A stretch of 64,000 nt of DNA from SIAQ01 sp964484265 (GTDB lineage Bacteria > Planctomycetota > Planctomycetia > Gemmatales > Gemmataceae). Location of the stretch: NCBI GenBank assembly GCA_964484265.1, contig CAZAFH010000029.1:1-64000 (forward strand), written 5' to 3'. The notes beneath the pieces were generated by a model. It was not told the DNA's origin, ran no database searches, and saw only the letters and a program-made list of their open reading frames with translations. Positions 44,571 through 52,307 of the stretch are shown here, piece by piece (the first letter of the stretch is position 1; each line of letters opens with the position of its first letter). The position numbers and the translations under genes are program-made.

Positions 44571-44850
44571 GGGGGAACTCCTTCGCACCCGGTGCTCAAA
44601 CGGCGCGTGCCAGTTGGCCGAACAACATCCTGTCGTTCGCTGGGGATCGCAACGGTTCAACCTTTTTCATCGGTGGAAGGGAAGAGTCGCGGTGAAACGG
44701 CGACGCCGGGATTCGCGAACTTCGCGATCTTGCCGACCTTAAACGTAGCACGTTGGTCAGGACCCGCGCGCCCGACACAGATTGCCAGGCTTGCCCGATT
44801 CCACAGGCCCAGAGGTGCGGTATTTCGGGTCTCCGTCAAATTCGTGGAGG
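44571..44850. other. Gene-free stretch upstream of the export lipoprotein
   Basis: I see no gene, tRNA or strong palindrome here. It should contain the promoter for the minus-strand lipoprotein gene, but no confident -35/-10 pair was found. Confidence 0.4.
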
Positions 44851-44956
44851 AAGCTCACGCAAAGGCGCAAAGGCGCGAAGAGTGAGATCAATACATGCCT
44901 TTACTGTTACACATCTTCTGAATTTCTTTGCGGCCTTTGCGACTTTGCGTGAGCTT
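44851..44956. repeat. Inverted repeat, CACGCAAAGGCGCAAAGG type
   Basis: AAGCTCACGCAAAGGCGCAA and AGGCGCGAAG pair with CTTTGCGGCCTTTGCGACTT and TGCGTGAGCTT. The spacer of about 50 bases is AT-rich. In form it matches the CACAGAG-type hairpins at 5161-5500 and 32684-32892. A half copy of the GAGGTACTCCGAACC palindrome family follows at about 45012-45046. Confidence 0.75.
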
Positions 44957-45057
44957 GGATTTTTCCACAACAATGAGGGAGAGTCGTTTTTCCGATCCTT
45001 TGGGATCGCCGAATCCCAACGGTTCGGAATACCTCACCATTGGGCTTACACGCCGCA

Positions 45058-45063
45058 TATAAT
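45058..45063 (+). promoter_or_regulatory. -10 box directly upstream of the miaE start (leaderless)
   Basis: A perfect TATAAT ends six bases before the ATG at 45070, so a transcript would begin at or next to the start codon. No Shine-Dalgarno sequence is present. Confidence 0.5.
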
Positions 45064-45069
45064 GCCGAC

Positions 45070-45645
45070 ATGCTGAATCTGCATGCACCTAGCCCGCCGA
45101 ATTGGTTGACGCGCGTATCAACGAACCTCGATGAGCTGCTCATCGATCACGCACACTGCGAGAAGAAAGCCGCCGGCGTGGCGATGAACCTGCTGTTCGC
45201 TTACGTCGATCACACCGATCTCGTGCGGGCGATGAGCGATATCGTACAGGAAGAACTCAGCCACTTTCGCCTGGTGCTCGATCTGCTCGATCGCCGCGGC
45301 ATCCGCTTTCGCAAACTTCCGCCCAGCCAATATGGCGCGCGCTTGCATGGCCTGATCGACAAACAGGAACCGGCCCGCGCCGTCGATCGGCTCCTCGTTG
45401 CCGCGCTCATCGAAGCACGCTCGTGCGAACGCTTCGGACTTCTTCGCGATCACCTGCCCGATGCCGAGCTGGCGAAATTCTTCGGCGACCTGTTTGAATC
45501 AGAAGCGAGGCATCACAGCACCTACGTTCGGCTAGCAATGCAATTCGCGCGCGAGGACAAAGTCAAAGCCCGCCTGGCCGAACTGGCGATTGCCGAATCG
45601 GCGATCATCAGAGAGGGCGAGGAACTTGTGCGGGTGCATAGTTGA
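45070..45645 (+). CDS. miaE: tRNA-(ms2io6A)-hydroxylase, MiaE-type di-iron enzyme
   Basis: This 191-aa ferritin-like di-iron monooxygenase hydroxylates the isopentenyl side chain of ms2i6A at tRNA position 37. Iron ligands fit the four-helix pattern: DHAHCEKKAAGVAMNLL, IVQEELSHFRLVLDLL (E-E-x-x-H), ALIEARSCERFGLL and LFESEARHHSTYVRLA (E-x-x-H). The family segment VDRLLVAALIEARS is clear. The ATG at 45070 gives the family's usual N-terminus (PPNWL about ten residues in) and has a perfect TATAAT six bases upstream; an in-frame ATG at 45040 adds only unrelated residues. The gene is flanked on both sides by palindromes and is probably monocistronic. Confidence 0.93.
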   Translation: MLNLHAPSPPNWLTRVSTNLDELLIDHAHCEKKAAGVAMNLLFAYVDHTDLVRAMSDIVQEELSHFRLVLDLLDRRGIRFRKLPPSQYGARLHGLIDKQEPARAVDRLLVAALIEARSCERFGLLRDHLPDAELAKFFGDLFESEARHHSTYVRLAMQFAREDKVKARLAELAIAESAIIREGEELVRVHS

Positions 45646-45668
45646 TTTTGAAGCAGCGATTTTTCTTA

Positions 45669-45855
45669 GCTCCGAAGGTGCGTTGGATTGTAGCCACGGG
45701 TGAAGCGAAGCGCAACCCGTGGAAAGAAATCAAATCCAGCCTGCCCCAGGCCATTCAGCCTCCTCCACCCCTCGCGGGGTGGGAATCAAATTCGAACCTT
45801 TCCACGGGTTCCGCTGCGCTCCACCCGTGGCTACAATCCGCCGCTCCTCCGGAGC
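45669..45855. repeat. Long palindrome, GTAGCCACGGGT type
   Basis: GATTGTAGCCACGGGTGAAG and CGCAACCCGTGGAAAG pair with CTTTCCACGGGTTCCGC and CACCCGTGGCTACAATC. Weaker pairing extends to the outer GCTCCGAAGG and CCTCCGGAGC. The spacer contains a smaller hairpin (CCACCCCTCGCGGGGTGGG). No gene is present in the gap after miaE. Confidence 0.85.
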
Positions 45856-45883
45856 GAATATACTGTACGCAGCCTCATTTGAT

Positions 45884-45951
45884 ACAAACCCGAAGCGTAA
45901 GCGAGGACTTACGCCGCGGAAGCCTCACCCTCGCTGACGCGTCGGGCTTGT
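45884..45951. repeat. Intergenic palindrome, AACCCGAAGCGTAAGCGAGG type
   Basis: ACAAACCCGAAGCGTAAGCG pairs with CGCTGACGCGTCGGGCTTGT. The remaining 46 to 46094 stretch shows no gene before the WG-repeat protein. Confidence 0.75.
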
Positions 45952-46094
45952 GAAAAAGCACATGCATCTATCCAGACCGCGTGCAGTATAAATCCGCGAC
46001 TTCAGAATCACCGCTTCGGGCCAAGATGCAAAAGCGCCAGGATAAATGCTCAAAAAACTTGCAATCGACCTCGCGTTTTGTTACCCTCCACCCC

Positions 46095-48290
46095 ATGCTA
46101 AAACACCTCCTGAAACGCCCCGCGTTCTGGTCGCTGCTCGCGCTCATGGGCTGCGTGAGTTGGTACATGCGCCCCATCGACCGCTCGGCCCTGTTCCCTG
46201 TGCAATTCGCCAGCGGCAAATACGGCTACGTCAACGAGGACGGCCGCGTCGTCGTGCGCGGCCTCTGGGACCAGGCGTATTCGTTCGCCGCGGATGGGCG
46301 GGCGCTGGTGGGGAGGGATTATGAGTACGGATTCATCGGTCGCGACGGGAAGCTTTTTGCACCTCTGAGGGAAGAGGTGTCGCTTTGGTCTAACGAGCCA
46401 TGGAGGAACACCGGTTTCAGGTGGCGCGGCAAAACAGGAAAGGTTTCCAGTTCGGGGCAACTCATGTGCTCCGGCGACACACAAACGCCGCTCTGGAAAT
46501 ACAAGCCGCAAAAAAAGGGCCTGCGCCAGAATGGCAAGATCATCGTCGATCCCGTGTGGGACGATATTAAACCATTCGACGCGGCAAACCTGTCTGCGGT
46601 TAACATGGACGGAATATGGGGTTTCATCGATCGCACCCAGAAGATCGTGATCCCGCTGGAATGGGATGCTGCCGAGCCGTTTGCCAAGAACGGGCTGGCG
46701 TGCGTCACGAAAGCCGACCGATTCGGCTTCATTAATCTCGCCGGAAAAGTCGTTATACCGTTGGAATTTCATCTTGCGTGGAGTTTTCACGACAACGGCC
46801 TGGCACGCGTAAAAAAGGACCAGAAGGTTGGCTTCATCAACCGGACTGGCAAGTTCGTGATCCCGCTCGACTATGATGATGCTGCGGGATTCGATCACCG
46901 AAACATGTCGCATGTTCAGATCGCTGACCGGCATGGATTTATCGATGCCACGGGCGCCAGCGTGATTCCGCTTCTTTGGGATCGCGTGGGACGGTTCGAC
47001 GATCTTCCTCCGCCCGCCAGTTCCGACATGGAGATCATCGACCAGGATGGCCAAAACCATTCAGTACCCGTCGAAAAAGCCAAGCCGGCGTCCGTGAAAG
47101 AAGGGTTGGCCAGGGTCGAAAAGAATGGCAGATACGGTTGCATCAATCGCCAGGGTGAGTTGGTCGTCGATCCCCTATGGGATAGCCTGTCCAGTTTCAA
47201 CGACAAGGGACTGGCAAATGTTAGCCGAAACAAGAAGCACGGCATCATCAACCGCAAGGGCGAAATCATCATCGCGCCCGAATGGGACGAGGTGCTGGAT
47301 TTCGACGACAAAGGGATGGCCGTCGCACAAAAAGGCACGAAATTTGGCTACATCGATGCTGCGGGAAAAATCCTGCTGCCGATGGATTGGGATCTTCTGA
47401 ACGATCCGGCAAAAAACATGGATGCCAACGACATAATAGGGATTATGGAATCCATGCGCGTATTGAGCCGTACAGCGAAATTTGATTCTCGGGATATGGC
47501 GATTGTAAAGCGAAATCACAAGTACGGCTTCATCGACCGATCCGGAAAGGTCATACTTCCGTTGCTATGGGAGGATGTATTCCCTTTCGATGGCGATGAC
47601 ATGGCCATTGCCAAACGGAACGGGAAGTACGGTTTCATCAATCGCGCCGGCGACATCGTGGTGCCAGTGGCGTGGGATACCGTGACTGAGTTCATTAAGA
47701 ACCACGCAAAGGTCACAAAAGCGGGAAAGGTCGGCGTTATCAATCGCAAGGGTGAAATATTGGTGCCGGCGGAATGGGACGGTCTGGCGGCCTTAAATCC
47801 GAGCAGAGAGTCCGAATTGGAGTTTTTTTTGGCCGGACTTGGCCACCAGCACATCGACCCGGTTACGCCAGACATTTTGCAAGCGTATAGAGACAAAAAA
47901 TCGGGCTACATCGACTGGACCGGCAAGATCATCGTCGCCCCTGAATGGGAATCGGTCGCCATCCGCACCGATGCCGGCGCCGAGCAGTGCTGCTTCGTCG
48001 TCTCGCGCAATGCCAATGATGGTGTCCAGCCCGGCTGGATGAAGTCGGCACGCGATTGGTTGCTTGGACTCATCGGCAGGGCGGAGCAGCGGAATGTGGT
48101 GTGCCATCTGTACGCCACCGATGGCCGGTTGCTGTGGAGCAGCGATTGGTTGAGCAGCACGTTTTGGGCGCTGGCTCTCGGGGTCGTAGCGGCGTTAATC
48201 CTGGCGTGCGACGGCATCGCGATCTGGCGGCAGCGGCGGCGGCAACGAATCGCCGCGATAACTTCGGCGCCTTCGGGAACTATGAAATAG
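46095..48290 (+). CDS. WG-repeat protein with N- and C-terminal membrane segments
   Basis: This 731-aa protein is made of about 13 WG repeats of the form (K/R)-(Y/F/W)-G-(F/Y)-I-(D/N)-x-x-G-K-(I/V)-V-I-P-x-x-W-(D/E), for example IWGFIDRTQKIVIPLEWD, KHGIINRKGEIIIAPEWDE and KSGYIDWTGKIIVAPEWE. A hydrophobic N-terminus (FWSLLALMGCVSWYM) may be a signal anchor, or with L-M-G-C a lipobox. The C-terminus has a membrane span (STFWALALGVVAALILACDG) and a basic tail. WG repeats are thought to form a beta-rich solenoid; their role is unknown. The repeats are probably periplasmic. The ATG at 46095 follows TACCCT by seven bases, with no Shine-Dalgarno sequence, so it is possibly leaderless. Confidence 0.88.
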   Translation: MLKHLLKRPAFWSLLALMGCVSWYMRPIDRSALFPVQFASGKYGYVNEDGRVVVRGLWDQAYSFAADGRALVGRDYEYGFIGRDGKLFAPLREEVSLWSNEPWRNTGFRWRGKTGKVSSSGQLMCSGDTQTPLWKYKPQKKGLRQNGKIIVDPVWDDIKPFDAANLSAVNMDGIWGFIDRTQKIVIPLEWDAAEPFAKNGLACVTKADRFGFINLAGKVVIPLEFHLAWSFHDNGLARVKKDQKVGFINRTGKFVIPLDYDDAAGFDHRNMSHVQIADRHGFIDATGASVIPLLWDRVGRFDDLPPPASSDMEIIDQDGQNHSVPVEKAKPASVKEGLARVEKNGRYGCINRQGELVVDPLWDSLSSFNDKGLANVSRNKKHGIINRKGEIIIAPEWDEVLDFDDKGMAVAQKGTKFGYIDAAGKILLPMDWDLLNDPAKNMDANDIIGIMESMRVLSRTAKFDSRDMAIVKRNHKYGFIDRSGKVILPLLWEDVFPFDGDDMAIAKRNGKYGFINRAGDIVVPVAWDTVTEFIKNHAKVTKAGKVGVINRKGEILVPAEWDGLAALNPSRESELEFFLAGLGHQHIDPVTPDILQAYRDKKSGYIDWTGKIIVAPEWESVAIRTDAGAEQCCFVVSRNANDGVQPGWMKSARDWLLGLIGRAEQRNVVCHLYATDGRLLWSSDWLSSTFWALALGVVAALILACDGIAIWRQRRRQRIAAITSAPSGTMK

Positions 48291-48579
48291 GAGCGAGAGC
48301 AAGATCAAGAACGCAACGATCGGGCCTGTATCCTGCTCCTATTCCTGCTCATAATCTTGCTCTGATTGGAATCATCACCCCACCAATCGCTGCACACATG
48401 GTGAGGCGTGGCGTTTTTTTCCCTGATCGTACCGCGCTGCTATCTCGGATGTCAAAGTCGGTGGGAAGCCATTTCCTGATTTTTCCCCAAATATTTTGCA
48501 TGCACTTCCCTATACCCCTCCCCCGGCTTGTTGGCCAACACCCCCTAAAAGTGCGAAAAAAGGCCGAAATAATGCAAAA
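48291..48579. other. Gene-free stretch before the sulfatase
   Basis: I see no gene here. A 10-bp inverted repeat (AGAGCAAGAT at about 48305 and ATCTTGCTCT at about 48353) lies just after the WG-repeat gene and may mark its transcript end. Confidence 0.45.
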
Positions 48580-48631
48580 GCGCTTGGCCATCGGCTGTTG
48601 GCCAAGCGCCCCCCCCTTGTTGGCCAAGCGC
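48580..48631. repeat. TTGGCCAAGCGC hairpin plus extra copy upstream of the sulfatase
   Basis: GCGCTTGGCCA at 48580-48590 and TGGCCAAGCGC at 48599-48609 form a perfect 11-bp stem. A third copy, TTGGCCAAGCGC, lies at 48620-48631, and TTGGCCAA also occurs at 48531-48538. The stretch precedes the sulfatase start by 70 bases. Confidence 0.7.
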
Positions 48632-48700
48632 TCGGGCGAGCGAACGACTCACCGTCGCCGACGTGGCTACATAACATAGACTCCATTGGAGAAAAGCATC

Positions 48701-50074
48701 ATGCGATATTACACCTGCGTCTTGTTCCTTTGCTTCCTCGCCTCGCCCGTTTTCGCGCAAGAGAAAGCGCCGAAACGTGCACCGAACGTCGTCGTCATTT
48801 TCGTGGACGACATGGGCTATGGCGATATCGGCTGCTTTGGCAGCAAGAAAAACAAAACGCCAAACCTCGATCGCATGGCCAAGCAGGGCGTACGGTTCAG
48901 CAGCTTCTACGTGACGCAGGCGGTCTGCTCGGCGTCGCGCGCGGCTCTGTTGACGGGCAAATACTCCAACCGCACGGGCATCCTCGGAGCGCTCGGTCCC
49001 GCAGCCAAAACTGGGTTGGCACGCGAACATGTCACGATTGCCGAGATGCTGAAGACCCTCGGCTATACGACCGGCATGGTCGGCAAATGGCATCTCGGCC
49101 ATCTTCGCGAATCCCTGCCCATGCAGCGCGGCTTCGATGAATACTACGGTCTGCCCTATTCCAACGACATGTGGCCCAAACACCCGACGGCGAAGTTCCC
49201 CGACCTGCCGCTCATCTCGGGCGACAAGACCATCGAGCTGAACCCCGATCAGACCCGGCTGACCACCGACTACACGAAGCGAGCCGTGCAGTTTATCCAG
49301 AAGAATAAAGATCGGCCGTTCTTTCTGTATGTCGCGCACACGATGCCGCACGTGCCGTTGTTTGTATCGGATCGCTACAAGGGCAAGTCGGCCGGCGGGG
49401 TGTATGGCGATGTGATCGAAGAGATCGACTGGTCGGTCGGCGAGATCTTCAACGCGTTGAAGCAAGGCGGGATCGACGACGACACGATCGTCATCTTCAC
49501 GTCCGACAACGGTCCGTGGCTGAGCTATGGCAATCACGGAGGCACGGCGGGAGTGCTGCGCGAAGGCAAAGGCACGGCCTGGGAAGGCGGCGTGCGCGTG
49601 CCGTTCATCGCCCGCTGGCCGGGGCGAATCCCCGCCGAAAAGACGCAGCACGAACCGGCGATGACGATCGACATCCTGCCCACGCTCGCTCGCCTGACCG
49701 GCGCAAAGCTGCCTGCGGGAAAGATCGATGGCAAGGACATCATGCCGCTCTTGAAGAGCGAACCAAATGCGAAAAGCCCGCATGACGCCTATTACTTTTA
49801 CTGGGGCCGCGAGCTACACGCAGTGCGCTCGGGCGACTGGAAGCTGTATTTCCCGCGAACCTATCGCTCGATGGCGGGGAACAAGCTCGGTGCCGACGGC
49901 CAGCCGGGGCTTTACAAAAATATCAAAGGCGGCCTCGAGCTTTACAATCTCGCAAAGGACCTGAGCGAGAAAACCGACGTCGCCGCGGCCAATCCCGAGG
50001 TGGTTCGCCGGCTCGAAATGCTGGCGGACCGCATGCGCGCGGACCTGGGAGATTCGCTGCGGAAGAAAAAGTGA
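48701..50074 (+). CDS. Secreted type I sulfatase (arylsulfatase A-like)
   Basis: This 457-aa sulfatase hydrolyses sulfate esters, probably from sulfated polysaccharides, after export. The signal peptide is MRYYTCVLFLCFLASPVFA. The metal site is VVVIFVDDMGYGDIGCFG. The formylglycine motif is VCSASRAALLTG, with cysteine as the residue to be oxidised, so the cell needs a formylglycine-generating enzyme. MVGKWHLGHL and a later DDDTIVIFTSDNGPW with NHGGTAGVLREGKGTAWEGG complete the active site. The ATG at 48701 has GGAGAAAAGCATC before it. Planctomycetes are noted for many sulfatases. The specific substrate is not evident. The next gene begins about 40 bases on. Confidence 0.95.
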   Translation: MRYYTCVLFLCFLASPVFAQEKAPKRAPNVVVIFVDDMGYGDIGCFGSKKNKTPNLDRMAKQGVRFSSFYVTQAVCSASRAALLTGKYSNRTGILGALGPAAKTGLAREHVTIAEMLKTLGYTTGMVGKWHLGHLRESLPMQRGFDEYYGLPYSNDMWPKHPTAKFPDLPLISGDKTIELNPDQTRLTTDYTKRAVQFIQKNKDRPFFLYVAHTMPHVPLFVSDRYKGKSAGGVYGDVIEEIDWSVGEIFNALKQGGIDDDTIVIFTSDNGPWLSYGNHGGTAGVLREGKGTAWEGGVRVPFIARWPGRIPAEKTQHEPAMTIDILPTLARLTGAKLPAGKIDGKDIMPLLKSEPNAKSPHDAYYFYWGRELHAVRSGDWKLYFPRTYRSMAGNKLGADGQPGLYKNIKGGLELYNLAKDLSEKTDVAAANPEVVRRLEMLADRMRADLGDSLRKKK

Positions 50075-50103
50075 GCGGCAAAACGAAACTGCCATCTGGC
50101 TCG

Positions 50104-50109
50104 TATACT
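50104..50109 (+). promoter_or_regulatory. -10 box directly upstream of the FadB/J-like gene (leaderless)
   Basis: TATACT ends six bases before the ATG at 50116 and no Shine-Dalgarno sequence is seen. An alternative start, GTG at 50071, overlaps the sulfatase stop. Confidence 0.4.
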
Positions 50110-50115
50110 GCACCT

Positions 50116-52224
50116 ATGGCTCTTTTTCAGGGAAAACATGCCCGAACCGCGCGGCTTGACGACGGCGTCGCCGCGCTCACCTTGGATCATTCGGCAAACG
50201 CCGATAACGCCATCGATCTCGCGATGCTCGACGACATCGACCGCGCGATCGATGCGCTCGCTGGCGACGACTTTACGCTGCTCATCGTGCAATCCGGGAA
50301 GCCTGGCGTGTTCTGCTCGGGATCGTCCTTTGAGCGATGCAAGGATTGGACGCCGGGCCAATTCGATCGCTGGTGCGTGCGCGGGCAACAGGTCTGCCGA
50401 AAGCTCGCCGAATCGACGATGGTGAGCGTCGCCGTGATTGGCGGCACATGTCACGACGAAGGCCTGGAGCTTGCGCTGGCATGCGACTATCGCGTCGCGC
50501 TCGATCAGGCCGCCGTCGCACTGGGTTATCCCGCGCAGACCTGGGGTATGATTCCATGCTGGGGCGGGACGTTTCGCCTGCCGCGCCGAATCGGTCTCGC
50601 GGCTTCACTCAGCGCGTGGATCTATGGCGATCTCTTCACGGCCGAGGATGCATGGGAGGAGGGCCTGGTCGACGAGCTTGTCGATTCAATCGACCAGGAT
50701 CTTCCGGCATTTCTCGCCACCCCTCGCAAGCGCGACCTGACCGTATTTCCCACGCGAACCTGGCGGCAGCGCTGGCTGGAAAATACCCGCCCAGGCCGAT
50801 GGCTTGTCATGCGTGGCTACCAGCGGGTGTTGCGTACGCGCATTCCAGATGCCACGCCGATTTACCCGCTCTTGATCGAGCGCTTGCGTGCGACGTACGC
50901 ACTTGAGCCGATCCACATCTGCGAGGCGGGAGAGCGCGACGCACTAGCACAGGTGGCCGCCTCGCCGATGATGCGTCACCTGCTCCGTTTGCTCAATCGT
51001 CGAGAACGGCTACGCCAGGTGGAGCCGATCAAGGGAGGCAGAAAGCAGACGCACAAGGTCGGAATCATCGGCACCAGCGATACGGCGCTCATATTCGTCA
51101 TCAAATGCGCGATGCTGGAATATGAAGTTGTTCTGAAGGCTCGTGATGAGAACGCGCTCGGAGCTTTCGTGATGCGCGTTGCGGAATATTTTTCCAAAAC
51201 CGCTCAGGCGCAGGCCCTGAGCACGGCTTCAATCGCGGCGGTCATGAATCGGATCCACGCGACGATTTCCTGGAAGAAATTCAATGATGTCGATGTTGTT
51301 TTGGATACGAACGAAACCGAAGAAGCGGAACGAATCGCTATCTACCAAGACGCATTGAAGAACATTCCGACGCGAGCAGTAATCGTGCCGATGCATCCGA
51401 CCTGCGAAGTGACGCCCACCGCCAAAGCAATCGGCCAGCCGGCGCGGATCGTCGCTCTTCGCGTCTCCGAGCCCTGGGACATTGGCACGCCGGTCGAAGT
51501 GACAGCACCGCCCGGAGCGGCAAAGGACGATATTCAGCGCGTTCGCGAGCTGGCGATCTCGCTTGGGTTCTCGTCAATCCACGTGCCTGATTGCGTCGGC
51601 GGGCTGATCTTGCGAATCTGGCTGCCGTGTTTCAACGAAGCCGGCGTGCTCATTCGCGAGGGGGTGGGCATTGCCGACATCGACGCTGCCATGGTCCGCT
51701 TCGGCATGAAAAACGGGTTGTGCAAGTGGATGGATCGCTACGGGCTAGATCGAATCGCCATGGTGATAGAGCACGTTCAGCCGATCTTCGGTACGCGGAT
51801 TCGCTTCGATACTGGGTTCTCGCTTTTGGCACGGCTAGGTTGGACGGGCGAATTTGCCGAGCGAGGCTTCTATCGGCGCGGCCTGGTTCGATCGAGGCCG
51901 AATCTGGAGGGGCAGCATCTTTGGCGAACGCAAAGCCAGGGCGAGCCGACGACGCCGCTACCGGTGCATTCGCGCGACGAGAGATTTACGTGGATTCAAA
52001 ATCGGCTGGTGACACTCACGGTATTGGAAGCGCAGCGCTGCATGGCGGAGCGTCTCGCGGATGATGCCGACGACCTCGACTGCGCCATCTGCCTGTCAGG
52101 CTGGGCGACGCATCGCGGCGGCCCGCTCGGCTACGCGGCGGACATCGGCGCCGAGGCGTTTGCTCAGCGTTGTCGCGAGCTGGCGGCGAAACACGGACCG
52201 CGGTATCTGCAAGCCCAGGGGTGA
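50116..52224 (+). CDS. FadB/FadJ-like protein with degraded catalytic motifs (probable pseudoenzyme)
   Basis: This 702-aa protein has the layout of the fatty-acid oxidation alpha subunit: an N-terminal crotonase domain (AALTLDHSAN, GKPGVFCSGSSF, DEGLELALACDYRVALD, GMIPCWGGTFRLPRRIG) and a C-terminal 3-hydroxyacyl-CoA dehydrogenase domain (HKVGIIGTSDTA, EVTAPPGAAKDD, VPDCVGGLILRIWLPCFNEA, DIDAAMVRFGMKNGLCKWMD). The fold is clear, but key residues are not conserved. The second crotonase glutamate (PETKLG in FadB) is replaced in YPAQTWG. The NAD loop GxGxxG is GTSDTA. The catalytic histidine motif HFFNP reads RVSEP. It may be an inactive or repurposed paralogue. Its last codons and stop lie in a palindromic element (52213-52291). 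Confidence 0.8.
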   Translation: MALFQGKHARTARLDDGVAALTLDHSANADNAIDLAMLDDIDRAIDALAGDDFTLLIVQSGKPGVFCSGSSFERCKDWTPGQFDRWCVRGQQVCRKLAESTMVSVAVIGGTCHDEGLELALACDYRVALDQAAVALGYPAQTWGMIPCWGGTFRLPRRIGLAASLSAWIYGDLFTAEDAWEEGLVDELVDSIDQDLPAFLATPRKRDLTVFPTRTWRQRWLENTRPGRWLVMRGYQRVLRTRIPDATPIYPLLIERLRATYALEPIHICEAGERDALAQVAASPMMRHLLRLLNRRERLRQVEPIKGGRKQTHKVGIIGTSDTALIFVIKCAMLEYEVVLKARDENALGAFVMRVAEYFSKTAQAQALSTASIAAVMNRIHATISWKKFNDVDVVLDTNETEEAERIAIYQDALKNIPTRAVIVPMHPTCEVTPTAKAIGQPARIVALRVSEPWDIGTPVEVTAPPGAAKDDIQRVRELAISLGFSSIHVPDCVGGLILRIWLPCFNEAGVLIREGVGIADIDAAMVRFGMKNGLCKWMDRYGLDRIAMVIEHVQPIFGTRIRFDTGFSLLARLGWTGEFAERGFYRRGLVRSRPNLEGQHLWRTQSQGEPTTPLPVHSRDERFTWIQNRLVTLTVLEAQRCMAERLADDADDLDCAICLSGWATHRGGPLGYAADIGAEAFAQRCRELAAKHGPRYLQAQG

Positions 52225-52291
52225 GGTACTCTGAACCCCTGGGATGATCCCGCCGTGATCCCAGGGGTTCGGAATACCTCACCCACTGGGC
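52213..52291. repeat. Palindrome, GCCCAGGGGTGAGGTACTC type (copy 1), overlapping a stop codon
   Basis: GCCCAGGGGTGAGGTACTCT and GAACCCCTGGGAT pair with ATCCCAGGGGTTC and GGAATACCTCACCCACTGGG. The left arm supplies the last three codons and the TGA of the FadB/J-like gene. Related copies are at 62559-62633 and 63705-63780. Confidence 0.9.
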
Positions 52292-52295
52292 TTCC

Positions 52296-52301
52296 TATAA
52301 T
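52296..52301 (+). promoter_or_regulatory. -10 box directly upstream of the lutB start (leaderless)
   Basis: A perfect TATAAT ends six bases before the ATG at 52308 and follows directly after the palindrome at 52213-52291. No Shine-Dalgarno sequence is present. Confidence 0.5.
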
Positions 52302-52307
52302 GATTCA

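Noticed and set aside
44571..44660. N-terminal 30-residue extension of the export lipoprotein
   Set aside because: The start at 44570 has a strong Shine-Dalgarno sequence and gives a normal lipoprotein signal; the extension lacks both.
48291..48685. Open frame of about 200 codons spanning the gap before the sulfatase
   Set aside because: It begins inside the WG-repeat gene, runs through hairpins and poly-C, and its product has no recognisable structure.
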